NCBI GenBank assembly: GCA_963920705.1
Contig: CAWUCO010000177.1
Span: 62,001-126,000, forward strand
DNA: 64,000 bases
DNA from: Odiellus spinosus
Taxonomy: Eukaryota; Arthropoda; Arachnida; Opiliones; Phalangiidae
Reading direction: 5' to 3'
Shown here piece by piece: positions 1-13,749 of the stretch. Below the pieces are notes generated by a model that made no database searches, had not been told where the DNA came from, and saw nothing but the letters and a program-made list of their open reading frames with translations. The translations under genes were made by a program, and so were the position numbers. The number at the start of each line of letters is the position of its first letter. Position 1 is the stretch's first letter.

Positions 1-829
1 TGGGAAATTTTTGGATCTATACTTGGGAAATTTTTGGATCTATACTTGGAAATTTTTCGATCTATACTTGGGAAATTTTTCGATCTATACTTGGGAAATT
101 TTTCGATCTATACTTGGGAAATTTTTGGATCTATACTTTTGAAATTTTTGGATCTATACTTGGGAAATTTTTGTATCTATACTTGGGAAATTTTTGGATC
201 CATACTTGGGAAATTTTTGGATCCATACTTGGGAAATTTTTGGATCTATACTTGGGAAATTTTTATATCTATACTTGGGGAATTTTGGGATCTATACTTG
301 GGATGTTTTTGGATTTATACTTGGGAAATTTTTGGATCTATACTAGGGATATTTTTGGATCTATACTTGGGAAATTTTTGGATCTATACTTTTGAAATTT
401 TTGGATCTATACTTGGGAAATTTTTGGATCTATACTTGGGAAATGTTTGGATCTATACTTTTAAAATTTTTGGATCTATACTTGGGAAATTTTTGGATCT
501 ATACTTGGGAAATTTTTCGATCTATACTTGGGAAATTTTTCGATCTATACTTGGGAAATTTTTCGATCTATACTTGGGAAATTTTTGGATCTATACTTTT
601 GAAATTTTTGGATCTATACTTGGGAAATTTTTGGATCTATACTTGGGAAATTTTTGGATCCATACTTGGGAAATTTTTGGATCCATACTTGGGAAATTTT
701 TGGATCTATACTTGGGAAATTTTTATATCTATACTTGGGGAATTTTGGGATCTATACTTGGGATGTTTTTGGATTTATACTTGGGAAATTTTTCGATCTA
801 TACTTGGGAAATTTTTCGATCTATACTTG

Positions 830-3560
830 GGAAATTTTTGGATCTATTCTTGGGAAATTTTTGGATCTATACTTGGGAAATTTTTGGATCTATACTTAGG
901 AAATTTTTATATCTATATTTGGGGAATTTTGGGATCTATACTTGGGAAGTTTTTGGATCTATACTTGGGAAATTTTTGGATCTATACTAGGGAAATTCTT
1001 GGATCTATACTTGGGAAATTTTTGGATCTTTACTTTTGAAGTTTTTGGATCTATACTTGGGAAATTTTTATATCTATACTTGGAAAATTTTTGGATTAAT
1101 ACTTGGGAAATTTTTGGATCTATACTTGGGAAATTTTTGGATCTATACTTGGGAAATTTTTCGATCTATACTTGGGAAATTTTTCGATCTATACTTGGGA
1201 AATTTTTCGATCTATATTTGGGAAATTTTTCGATCTATACTTGGGAAATTTTTGGATCTATACTAGGGAAATTTTTGGATCTATACTTGGGAAATTTTTG
1301 GATCTATACTTTTGAAATTTTTGGATCTATACTTGGGAAATTTTTGGATCTATACTTGGGAAATGTTTGGATCTATACTTTTAAAATTTTTGGATCTATA
1401 CTTGGGAAATTTTTGGATCTATACTTGGGAAATTTTTCGATCTATACTTGGGAAATTTTTCGATCTATACTTGGGAAATTTTTCGATCTATACTTGGGAA
1501 ATTTTTGGATCTATACTTTTGAAATTTTTGGATCTATACTTGGGAAATTTTTGGATCCATACTTGGGAAATTTTTGGATCCATACTTGGGAAATTTTTGG
1601 ATCTATACTTGGGAAATTTTTATATCTATACTTGGGGAATTTTGGGATCTATACTTGGGATGTTTTTGGATTTATACTTGGGAAATTTTTGGATCTATAC
1701 TAGGGATATTTTTGGATCTATACTTGGGAAATTTTTGGATCTTTACTTGGGAAATTTTTCGATGTATACTTGGGAAATTTTTCGATCTATACTTGGGAAA
1801 TTTTTCGATCTATACTTGGGAAATTTTTCGATCTATACTTGGGAAATTTTTGGATCTATACTTGGGGAATTTTGGGATCTATACTTGGGAAGTTTTTATA
1901 TCTATACTTGGGAAATTTTTGGATCTATACTAGGGAAATTTTTGGATCTATACTTGGGAAATTTTTGGATCTATACTTTTGAAATTTTTGGATCTATACT
2001 TGGGAAATTTTTGGATCTATACTTGGAAAATTTTTGGATTAATACTTGGGAAATTTTTGGATCTATACTTGGGGAATTCTGGGATCTATACTTGGGAAGT
2101 TTTTGGATCTATACTTGGGAAATTTTTGGATCTATACTAGGGAAATTTTTGGATCTATACTTGGGAAATTTTTGGATCTATACTTTTGAAATTTTTGGAT
2201 CTATACTTGGGAAATTTTTGGATCTATACTTGGGAAATGTTTGGATCTATACTTTTAAAATTTTTGGATCTATACTTGGGAAATTTTTGGATCTATACTT
2301 GGGAAATTTTTGGATCTATACTTGGAAATTTTTCGATCTATACTTGGGAAATTTTTCGATCTATACTTGGGAAATTTTTCGATCTATACTTGGGAAATTT
2401 TTGGATCTATACTTTTGAAATTTTTGTATCTATACTTGGGAAATTTTTGGATCCATACTTGGGAAATTTTTGGATCCATACTTGGGAAATTTTTGGATCT
2501 ATACTTGGGAAATTTTTATATCTATACTTGGGGAATTTTGGGATCTATACTTGGGATGTTTTTGGATTTATACTTGGGAAATTTTTGGATCTATACTAGG
2601 GATATTTTTGGATCTATACTTGGGAAATTTTTGGATCTATACTTTTGAAATTTTTGGATCTATACTTGGGAAATTTTTGGATCTATACTTGGGAAATGTT
2701 TGGATCTATACTTTTAAAATTTTTGGATCTATACTTGGGAAATTTTTGGATCTATACTTGGGAAATTTTTCGATCTATACTTGGGAAATTTTTCGATCTA
2801 TACTTGGGAAATTTTTGGATCTATACTTTTGAAATTTTTGGATCTATACTTGGGAAATTTTTGGATCTATACTTGGGAAATTTTTGGATCTATACTTAGG
2901 AAATTTTTATATCTATACTTGGGGAATTTTGGGATCTATACTTGGGAAGTTTTTGGATCTATACTTGGGAAATTTTTGGATCTATACTAGGGAAATTCTT
3001 GGATCTATACTTGGGAAATTTTTGGATCTTTACTTTTGAAGTTTTTGGATCTATACTTGGGAAATTTTTATATCTATACTTGGAAAATTTTTGGATTAAT
3101 ACTTGGGAAATTTTTGGATCTATACTTGGGAAATTTTTGGATCTATACTTGGGAAATTTTTCGATCTATACTTGGGAAATTTTTCGATCTATACTTGGGA
3201 AATTTTTCGATCTATATTTGGGAAATTTTTGGATCTGTACTTGGGAAATTTTTGGATCTATACGAGGGAAATTTTTGGATCTATACTTGGGAAATTTTTG
3301 GATCTATACTTTTGAAATTTTTGGATCTATACTTGGGAAATTTTTGGATCTATACTTGGGAAATGTTTGGATCTATACTTTTAAAATTTTTGGATCTATA
3401 CTTGGGAAATTTTTGGATCTATACTTGGGAAATTTTTCGATCTATACTTGGGAAATTTTTCGATCTATACTTGGGAAATTTTTCGATCTATACTTGGGAA
3501 ATTTTTGGATCTATACTTTTGAAATTTTTGGATCTATACTTGGGAAATTTATGGATCCAT
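830..3560 (+). repeat. Block duplicated at an offset of 2,000 bp (87 monomers minus 1)
   Basis: The variant order from about 830 to 1,560 repeats at about 2,830 to 3,560. Shared signatures are the GGGGAATTTTGGG/GGGAAGTTTTTGG pair at 919/2,919, the unusual AAATTCTTGG monomer near 995/2,995, TTTTGAAGTTTTT at 1,034/3,034 and the ATTAATAC tail near 1,096/3,096. The offset is one base short of a multiple of 23 because the 22-bp monomer at 2,322 lies between the copies. Several single-base differences separate the copies (for example TATACGAGG near 3,262 against TATACTAGG near 1,262). Confidence 0.75.
919..1056 (+). repeat. Cassette A (six monomers, 138 bp), first clear copy
   Basis: The monomers in order are GGGGAATTTTGGG (919), GGGAAGTTTTTGG (942), GGGAAATTTTTGG (965), TAGGGAAATTCTTGG (988), GGGAAATTTTTGG with tail ATCTTTAC (1,011) and TTTTGAAGTTTTTGG (1,034). 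The same order with minor substitutions recurs throughout the window. The TAGGG and TTTTGAAA members supply the TAG and TGA triplets that end most open frames, so cassette spacing sets apparent ORF lengths. Confidence 0.93.
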
Positions 3561-5039
3561 ACTTGGGAAATTTTTGGATCCATACTTGGGAAATTTTTGG
3601 ATCTATACTTGGGGAATTTTGGGATCTATACTTGGGATGTTTTTGGATTTATACTTGGGAAATTTTTGGATCTATACTAGGGATATTTTTGGATCTATAC
3701 TTGGGAAATTTTTGGATCTTTACTTGGGAAATTTTTCGATGTATACTTGGGAAATTTTTCGATCTATACTTGGGAAATTTTTCGATCTATACTTGGGAAA
3801 TTTTTCGATCTATACTTGGGAAATTTTTGGATCTATACTTGGGGAATTTTGGGATCTATACTTGGGAAGTTTTTATATCTATACTTGGGAAATTTTTGGA
3901 TCTATACTAGGGAAATTTTTGGATCTATACTTGGGAAATTTTTGGATCTATACTTGTGAAATTTTTGGATCTATACTTGGGAAATTTTTGGATCTATACT
4001 TGGAAAATTTTTGGATTAATACTTGGGAAATTTTTGGATCTATACTTGGGGAATTCTGGGATCTATACTTGGGAAGTTTTTGGATCTATACTTGGGAAAT
4101 TTTTGGATCTATACTAGGGAAATTTTTGGATCTATACTTGGGAAATTTTTGGATCTATACTTTTGAAATTTTTGGATCTATACTTGGGAAATTTTTGGAT
4201 CTATACTTGGGAAATGTTTGGATCTATACTTTTAAAATTTTTGGATCTATACTTGGGAAATTTTTGGATCTATACTTGGGAAATTTTTGGATCTATACTT
4301 GGAAATTTTTCGATCTATACTTGGGAAATTTTTCGATCTATACTTGGGAAATTTTTCGATCTATACTTGGGAAATTTTTGGATCTATACTTTTGAAATTT
4401 TTGGATCTATACTTGGGAAATTTTTGTATCTATACTTGGGAAATTTTTGGATCCATACTTGGGAAATTTTTGGATCCATACTTGGGAAATTTTTGGATCT
4501 ATACTTGGGAAATTTTTATATCTATACTTGGGGAATTTTGGGATCTATACTTGGGATGTTTTTGGATTTATACTTGGGAAATTTTTGGATCTATACTAGG
4601 GATATTTTTGGATCTATACTTGGGAAATTTTTGGATCTATACTTTTGAAATTTTTGGATCTATACTTGGGAAATTTTTGGATCTATACTTGGGAAATGTT
4701 TGGATCTATACTTTTAAAATTTTTGGATCTATACTTGGGAAATTTTTGGATCTATACTTGGGAAATTTTTCGATCTATACTTGGGAAATTTTTCGATCTA
4801 TACTTGGGAAATTTTTCGATCTATACTTGGGAAATTTTTGGATCTATACTTTTGAAATTTTTGGATCTATACTTGGGAAATTTTTGGATCTATACTTGGG
4901 AAATTTTTGGATCCATACTTGGGAAATTTTTGGATCCATACTTGGGAAATTTTTGGATCTATACTTGGGAAATTTTTATATCTATACTTGGGGAATTTTG
5001 GGATCTATACTTGGGATGTTTTTGGATTTATACTTGGGA

Positions 5040-8000
5040 AATTTTTCGATCTATACTTGGGAAATTTTTCGATCTATACTTGGGAAATTTTTCGATCTAT
5101 ACTTGGGAAATTTTTGGATCTATACTTGGGGAATTTTGGGATCTATACTTGGGAAGTTTTTATATCTATACTTGGGAAATTTTTGGATCTATACTAGGGA
5201 AATTTTTGGATCTATACTTGGGAAATTTTTGGATCTATACTTTTGAAATTTTTGGATCTATACTTGGGAAATTTTTGGATCTATACTTGGGAAATGTTTG
5301 GATCTATACTTGGAAAATTTTTGGATCTATACTTGGGAAATTTTTGGATCTATACTTGGGAAATTTTTGGATCTATACTTGGGAAATTTTTCGATCTATA
5401 CTTGGGAAATTTTTCGATCTATACTTGGGAAATTTTTCGATCTATACTTGGGAAATTTTTGGATCTATACTTTTGAAATTTTTGGATCTATACTTGGGAA
5501 ATTTTTGGATCTATACTTGGGAAATTTTTGGATCAATACTTGGGAAATTTTTGGATCCATACTTGGGAAATTTTTGGATCTATACTTGGGAAATTTTTAT
5601 ATCTATACTTGGGGAATTTTGGGATCTATACTTGGGAAGTTTTTGGATCTATACTTGGGAAATTTTTGGATCTATACTAGGGAAATTTTTGGATCTATAC
5701 TTGGGAAATTTTTGGATCTATACTTTTGAAATTTTTGGATCTATACTTGGGAAATGTTTGGATCTATACTTGGGAAATGTTTGGATCTATACTTTTAAAA
5801 TTTTTGGATCTATTCTTGGGAAATTTTTGGATCTATACTTGGGAAATTTTTGGATCTATACTTAGGAAATTTTTATATCTATACTTGGGGAATTTTGGGA
5901 TCTATACTTGGGAAGTTTTTGGATCTATACTTGGGAAATTTTTGGATCTATACTAGGAAAATTTTTGGATCTATACTTGGGAAATTTTTGGATCTTTACT
6001 TTTGAAATTTTTGGATCTATACTTGGGAAATTTTTGGATCTATACTTGGGAAATTTTTGGATTAATACTTGGGAAATTTTTGGATCTATACTTGGGAAAT
6101 TTTTATATCTATACTTGGGGAATTTTGGGATCTATACTTGGGATGTTTTTGGATTTATACTTGGGAAATTTTTGGATCTATACTAGGGATATTTTTGGAT
6201 CTATACTTGGGAAATTTTTGGATCTTTACTTGGGAAATTTTTCGATGTATACTTGGGAAATTTTTCGATCTATACTTGGGAAATTTTTCGATCTATACTT
6301 GGGAAATTTTTCGATCTATACTTGGGAAATTTTTGGATCTATACTTGGGGAATTTTGGGATCTATACTTGGGAAGTTTTTATATCTATACTTGGGAAATT
6401 TTTGGATCTATACTAGGGAAATTTTTGGATCTATACTTGGGAAATTTTTGGATCTATACTTTTGAAATTTTTGGATCTATACTTGGGAAATTTTTGGATC
6501 TATACTTGGAAAATTTTTGGATTAATACTTGGGGAATTCTGGGATCTATACTTGGGAAGTTTTTGGATCTATACTTGGGAAATTTTTGGATCTATACTAG
6601 GGAAATTTTTGGATCTATACTTGGGAAATTTTTGGATCTATACTTTTGAAATTTTTGGATCTATACTTGGGAAATTTTTGGATCTATACTTGGGAAATGT
6701 TTGGATCTATACTTTTAAAATTTTTGGATCTATACTTGGGAAATTTTTGGATCTATACTTGGGAAATTTTTGGATCTATACTTGGAAATTTTTCGATCTA
6801 TACTTGGGAAATTTTTCGATCTATACTTGGGAAATTTTTCGATCTATACTTGGGAAATTTTTGGATCTATACTTTTGAAATTTTTGGATCTATACTTGGG
6901 AAATTTTTGTATCTATACTTGGGAAATTTTTGGATCCATACTTGGGAAATTTTTGGATCCATACTTGGGAAATTTTTGGATCTATACTTGGGAAATTTTT
7001 ATATCTATACTTGGGGAATTTTGGGATCTATACTTGGGATGTTTTTGGATTTATACTTGGGAAATTTTTGGATCTATACTAGGGATATTTTTGGATCTAT
7101 ACTTGGGAAATTTTTGGATCTATACTTGGGAAATTTTTCGATCTATACTTGGGAAATTTTTCGATCTATACTTGGGAAATTTTTCGATCTATACTTGGGA
7201 AATTTTTGGATCTATACTTTTGAAATTTTTGGATCTATACTTGGGAAATTTTTGGATCTATACTTGGGAAATTTTTGGATCCATACTTGGGAAATTTTTG
7301 GATCCATACTTGGGAAATTTTTGGATCTATACTTGGGAAATTTTTATATCTATACTTGGGGAATTTTGGGATCTATACTTGGGATGTTTTTGGATTTATA
7401 CTTGGGAAATTTTTGGATCTATACTAGGGATATTTTTGGATCTATACTTGGGAAATTTTTGGATCTTTACTTGGGAAATTTTTCGATGTATACTTGGGAA
7501 ATTTTTCGATCTATACTTGGGAAATTTTTCGATCTATACTTGGGAAATTTTTCGATCTATACTTGGGAAATTTTTGGATCTATACTTGGGGAATTTTGGG
7601 ATCTATACTTGGGAAGTTTTTATATCTATACTTGGGAAATTTTTGGATCTATACTAGGGAAATTTTTGGATCTATACTTGGGAAATTTTTGGATCTATAC
7701 TTTTGAAATTTTTGGATCTATACTTGGGAAATTTTTGGATCTATACTTGGGAAATGTTTGGATCTATACTTGGAAAATTTTTGGATCTATACTTGGGAAA
7801 TTTTTGGATCTATACTTGGGAAATTTTTGGATCTATACTTGGGAAATTTTTCGATCTATACTTGGGAAATTTTTCGATCTATACTTGGGAAATTTTTCGA
7901 TCTATACTTGGGAAATTTTTGGATCTATACTTTTGAAATTTTTGGATCTATACTTGGGAAATTTTTGGATCTATACTTGGGAAATTTTTGGATCAATACT

Positions 8001-8555
8001 TGGGAAATTTTTGGATCCATACTTGGGAAATTTTTGGATCTATACTTGGGAAATTTTTATATCTATACTTGGGGAATTTTGGGATCTATACTTGGGAAGT
8101 TTTTGGATCTATACTTGGGAAATTTTTGGATCTATACTAGGGAAATTTTTGGATCTATACTTGGGAAATTTTTGGATCTATACTTTTGAAATTTTTGGAT
8201 CTATACTTGGGAAATTTTTGGATCTATACTTGGGAAATGTTTGGATCTATACTTTTAAAATTTTTGGATCTATTCTTGGGAAATTTTTGGATCTATACTT
8301 GGGAAATTTTTGGATCTATACTTAGGAAATTTTTATATCTATACTTGGGGAATTTTGGGATCTATACTTGGGAAGTTTTTGGATCTATACTTGGGAAATT
8401 TTTGGATCTATACTAGGAAAATTTTTGGATCTATACTTGGGAAATTTTTGGATCTTTACTTTTGAAATTTTTGGATCTATACTTGGGAAATTTTTGGATC
8501 TATACTTGGGAAATTTTTGGATTAATACTTGGGAAATTTTTGGATCTATACTTGG
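5040..8555 (+). repeat. About 1.05-kb block duplicated at an offset of 2,460 bp
   Basis: About 5,040-6,095 matches about 7,500-8,555. The offset is 2,460 bp, 107 monomers minus one, and the 22-bp monomer at 6,782 accounts for the missing base. The variant strings agree through the TAGGG, TTTTGAAA, GAAATGTTTGG and GATCAATAC monomers. I saw one clear difference near 5,757 (AAATGTTTGG) against 8,217 (AAATTTTTGG). The copies diverge after about 6,095/8,555, where domain I gives way to near-consensus monomers. Confidence 0.75.
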
Positions 8556-11489
8556 GAAATTTTTGGATCTATACTTGGGAAATTTTGGATCTATACTTGG
8601 GAAATTTTTGGATCTATACTTGGGAAATTTTTCGATCTATACTTGGGAAATTTTTGGATCTATACTTTTGAAATTTTTGGATCTATACTTGGGAAATTTT
8701 TGGATCTATACTTGGGAAATTTTTGGATCTATACATGGGAAATTTTTGGATCAATACTTGGGAAATTTTTGGATCCATACTTGGGAAATTTTTGGATCTA
8801 TACTAGGGATATTTTTGGATCTATACTTGGGAAATTTTTGGATCTTTCCTTGGGAAATTTTTCGATGTATACTTGGGAAATTTTTGGATCTATACTTGGG
8901 AAATTTTTCGATCTATACTTGGGAAATTTTTCGATCTATACTTGGGAAATTTTTGGATCTATACTTGGGGAATTTTGGGATCTATACTTGGGAAGTTTTT
9001 ATATCTATACTTTTGAAATTTTTGGATCTATACTAGGGAAATTTTTGGATCTATACTTGGGAAATTTTTGGATCTATACTTTTGAAATTTTTGGATCTAT
9101 ACTTGGGAAATTTTTGGATCTATACTTGGGAAATGTTTGGATCTATACTTGGGAAATTTTTTGATCTATACTTGGGAAATTTTTGGATCTATACTTGGGA
9201 AATTTTTGGATCTATACTTGGGAAATTTTTCGATCTATACTTGGGAAATTTTTCGATCTATACTTGGGAAATTTTTGGATCTATACTTGGGAAATTTTTG
9301 GATCCATACTTGGGAAATTTTTGGATCCATACTTGGGAAATTTTTGGATCTATACTTGGGAAATTTTTATATCTATACTTGGGGAATTTTTGGATCTATA
9401 CTTGGGAAATTTTTGGATCTATACTTGGGAAATTTTTGGATCTATACTTGGGAAATTTTTGGATCTATACCTGGAAAATTTTTGGATCTATACTAGGGAA
9501 ATTTTTGTATCTATACTTGGGAAATTTTTGGATCTATACTTGGGAAATTTTTGGATCTATACTAGGGATATTTTTGAATCTATACTTGGGAAATTTTTGG
9601 ATCTATACTTGGGAAATTTTTGGATCTATACTTGGGAAATTTTTGGATCTATACTTGGGAAATTTTTGGATCTATACCTTTAAAATTTTTGGATCTATAC
9701 TTGGGAAATTTTTGTATCTATACTTGGGAAATTTTTGGATCTATACTTGGGAAATTTTTGGATCTATACTTGGGAAATTTTTGGATCTATACTTGGGAAA
9801 TTTTTGGATCTATACTTGGGAAATTTTTGGATCTATACTTGGGAAATTTTTGGATCTATACCTGGAAAATTTTTGGATCTATACTTGGGAAATTTTTGTA
9901 TCTATACTTGGGAAATTTTTGGATCTATACTTGGGAAATTTTTGGATCTATACTTGGGAAATTTTTGGATCTATACTTGGGAAATTTTTCGATCTATACT
10001 AGGGAAATTTTTCGATCTATACTTGGGAAATTTTTCGATCTATACTTGGGAAATTTTTCGATCTATACTTGGGAAATTTTTCGATCTATACTTGGGAAAG
10101 TTTTCGATCTATACTTGGGAAATTTTTCGATCTATACTTGGGAAATTTTTCGATGTATACTTGGGAAATTTTTCGATCTATACTTGGGAAATTTTTCGAT
10201 CTATACTTGGGAAGTTTTTCGATCTATACTTGGGAAATTTTTGGATCTATACTTGGGAAATTTTTGGATCTATACTTGGGAAATTTTTGGATCTATACTT
10301 GGGAAATTTTTCGATCTATTCTTGGGAAATTTTTCGATCTATACTTGGGAAATTTTTGGATCTATATTTGGGAAATTTTTGGATCTATACTTTTGAAATT
10401 TTTGGATCTATACTTTTGAAATTTTTGGATCTATACTTGGGAAATTTTTGGATCAATACTTGGGAAATTTTTGGATCCATACTTGGGAAATTTTTGGATC
10501 TATACTTGGGAAATTTTTATATCTATACTTGGGGAATTTTGGGATCTATACTTGGGAAGTTTTTGGATCTATACTTGGGAAATTTTTGGATCTATACTAG
10601 GGAAATTTTTGGATCTATACTTGGGAAATTTTTGGATCGTTACTTTTGAAATTTTTGGATCTATACTTGGGAAATTTTTGGATCTATACTTGGGAAATTT
10701 TTGGATTAATACTTGGGAAATTTTTGGATCTATACTTGGGAAATTTTTGGATCTATACTTGGGAAATTTTTGGATCTATACTTGGGAAATTTTTGGATCT
10801 ATACTTGGGAAATTTTTCGATCTATACTTGGGAAATTTTTCGATCTATTCTTGGGAAATTTTTCGATCTATACTTGGGAAATTTTTGGATCTATACTTTT
10901 GAAATTTTTGGATCTATACTTGGGAAATTTTTGGATCCATACTTGGGAAATTTTTGGATCTATACTTGGGAAATTTTTATATCTATACTTGGGGAATTTT
11001 GGGATCTATACTTGGGAAGTTTTTGGATCTATACTTGGGAAATTTTTGGATCTATACTAGGGAAATTTTTGGATCTATACTTGGGAAATTTTTGGATCTT
11101 TACTTTTGAAATTTTTGGATCTATACTTGGGAAATCTTTGGATCTATACTTGGGAAATTTTTGGATTAATACTTGGGAAATTTTTGGATCTATACTTGGG
11201 AAATTTTTGGATCTATACTTGGGAAATTTTTGGATCTATACTTGGGAAATTTTTGGATCTATACTTGGGAAATTTTTGGATCTATACTTGGGAAATTTTT
11301 GGATCTATACCTGGAAAATTTTTGGATCTATACTTGGGAAATTTTTGTATCTATACTTGGGAAATTTTTGGATCTATACTTGGGAAATTTTTCGATCTAT
11401 ACTAGGGAAATTTTTGGATCTATACTTGGGAAATTTTTGGATCTATACTTGGGAAATTTTTGGATTAATACTTGGGAAATTTTTGGATC

Positions 11490-13375
11490 TATACTTGGGA
11501 AATTTTTCGATCTATTCTTGGGAAATTTTTCGATCTATTCTTGGGAAATTTTTGGATCTATACTTTTGAAATTTTTGGATCTATACTTGGGAAATTTTTG
11601 GATCTATACTTGGGAAATTTTTGGATCTATACTTGGGAAATTTTTCGATTTATACTTGGGAAATTTTTCGATCTATTCTTGGGAAATTTTTCGATCTATA
11701 CTTGGGAAATTTTTGGATCTATACTTTTGAAATTTTTGGATCTATACTTTTGAAATTTTTGGATCTATACTTGGGAAATTTTTGGATTAATACTTGGGAA
11801 ATTTTTGGATCTATACTTGGGAAATTTTTGGATCTATACTTGGGAAATTTTTGGATCTATACTTGGGAAATTTTTGGATCTATACTTGGGAAATTTTTGG
11901 ATCTATACTTGGGAAATTTTTGGATCTATACTTGGGAAATTTTTCGATCTATACTTGGGAAATTTTTCGATCTATTCTTGGGAAATTTTTGGATCTATAC
12001 TTTTGAAATTTTTGGATCTATACTTGGGAAATTTTTGGATCTATACTTGGGAAATTTTTGGATCAATACTTGGGAAATTTTTGGATCCACACTTGGGAAA
12101 TTTTTGGATCTATACTTGGGAAATTTTTATATCTATACTTGGGGAATTTTGGGATCTATACTTGGGAAGTTTTTGGATCTATACTTGGGAAATTTTTGGA
12201 TCTGTACTAGGGAAATTTTTGGATCTATACTTGGGAAATTTTTGGATCTTTACTTTTGAAATTTTTGGATCTATACTTGGGAAATTTTTGGATCTATACT
12301 TGGGAAATTTTTGGATTAATACTTGGGAAATTTTTGGATCTATACTTGGGAAATTTTTGGATTAATACTTGGGAAATTTTTGGATCTATACTTGGGAAAT
12401 TTTTGGATCTATACTTGGGAAATTTTTCGATCTATACTTGGGAAATTTTTCGATCTATTCTTGGGAAATTTTTCGATCTATTCTTGGGAAATTTTTGGAT
12501 CTATACTTTTGAAATTTTTGGATCTATACTTGGGAAATTTTTGGATCTATACTTGGGAAATTTTTGGATCTATACTTGGGAAATTTTTCGATTTATACTT
12601 GGGAAATTTTTCGATCTATTCTTGGGAAATTTTTCGATCTATACTTGGGAAATTTTTGGATCTATACTTTTGAAATTTTTGGATCTATACTTTTGAAATT
12701 TTTGGATCTATACTTGGGAAATTTTTGGATTAATACTTGGGAAATTTTTGGATCTATACTTGGGAAATTTTTGGATCTATACTTGGGAAATTTTTGGATC
12801 TATACTTGGGAAATTTTTGGATCTATACTTGGGAAATTTTTGGATCTATACTTGGGAAATTTTTGGATCTATACTTGGGAAATTTTTCGATCTATACTTG
12901 GGAAATTTTTCGATCTATTCTTGGGAAATTTTTGGATCTATACTTTTGAAATTTTTGGATCTATACTTGGGAAATTTTTGGATCTATACTTGGGAAATTT
13001 TTGGATCAATACTTGGGAAATTTTTGGATCCACACTTGGGAAATTTTTGGATCTATACTTGGGAAATTTTTATATCTATACTTGGGGAATTTTGGGATCT
13101 ATACTTGGGAAGTTTTTGGATCTATACTTGGGAAATTTTTGGATCTGTACTAGGGAAATTTTTGGATCTATACTTGGGAAATTTTTGGATCTTTACTTTT
13201 GAAATTTTTGGATCTATACTTGGGAAATTTTTGGATCTATACTTGGGAAATTTTTGGATTAATACTTGGGAAATTTTTGGATCTATACTTGGGAAATTTT
13301 TGGATTAATACTTGGGAAATTTTTGGATCTATACTTGGGAAATTTTTGGATCTATACTTGGGAAATTTTTGGATC
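11490..13375 (+). repeat. 943-bp (41-monomer) tandem duplication
   Basis: Two adjacent blocks of 943 bp carry the same variant order, about 11,490-12,432 and 12,433-13,375. The translated strings agree in all three frames, for example 11,621-12,259 with 12,564-13,202 and 11,805-12,365 with 12,748-13,308. The rare tail TCGATTTATAC occurs at 11,645, 12,588 and 13,531, so part of a third copy follows at the same spacing before diverging. A related fragment lies 2,760 bp (120 monomers) further on, near 16,291. The near-identity implies recent unequal exchange, or an assembly duplication. Confidence 0.85.
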
Positions 13376-13749
13376 TATACTTGGGAAATTTTTGGATCTA
13401 TACTTGGGAAATTTTTGGATCTATACTTGGGAAATTTTTCGATCTATACTTGGGAAATTTTTGGATCTATACTTGGGAAATTTTTGGATCTATACTTGGG
13501 AAATTTTTGGATCTATACTTGGGAAATTTTTCGATTTATACTTGGGAAATTTTTCGATCTATTCTTGGGAAATTTTTCGATCTATACTTGGGAAATTTTT
13601 GGATCTACACTTTTGAAATTTTTGGATCTATACTTTTGAAATTTTTGGATCTATACTTGGGAAATTTTTGGATTAATACTTGGGAAATTTTTGGATCTAT
13701 ACTTGGGAAATTTTTGGATCTATACTTGGGAAATTTTTGGATCTATACT

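Larger units (their letters stand above)
46..6803 (+). repeat. Domain I HOR period marked by a 22-bp monomer
   Basis: A monomer that has lost one G (TTGGAAATTTTTCG) occurs at 46-67, 2,322-2,343, 4,299-4,320 and 6,782-6,803. Spacings are 2,276, 1,977 and 2,483 bp, which are 99, 86 and 108 monomers minus the one missing base. The neighbouring variant order is the same each time: several CG-type monomers, then a TTTTGAAA monomer, then GGATCC monomers. The four sites are therefore copies of one event spread by HOR amplification. Period length varies because blocks of whole monomers were gained or lost between copies. Confidence 0.85.
1..8596 (+). repeat. Domain I: GG-type higher-order repeat with GGATCC monomers
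   Basis: Variant monomers recur in a fixed order. They include tails GATCCATAC (creating GGATCC), dinucleotide AT (TTTTTATATC), GGGATGTTTTTGG with tail ATTTATAC, TAGGGATATTTTT, TTTTAAAATTTTT and GGAAAATTTTTGG with tail ATTAATAC. CG-type monomers occur in short runs of two to four. The GGGATGTTTTTGG/ATTTATAC pair was last seen near 7,383, and the right limit is set at an aberrant 22-bp monomer (8,575-8,596). The limit is approximate, because domain II still carries a few of these variants (TAGGGATAT near 8,810 and 9,563). Confidence 0.8.
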
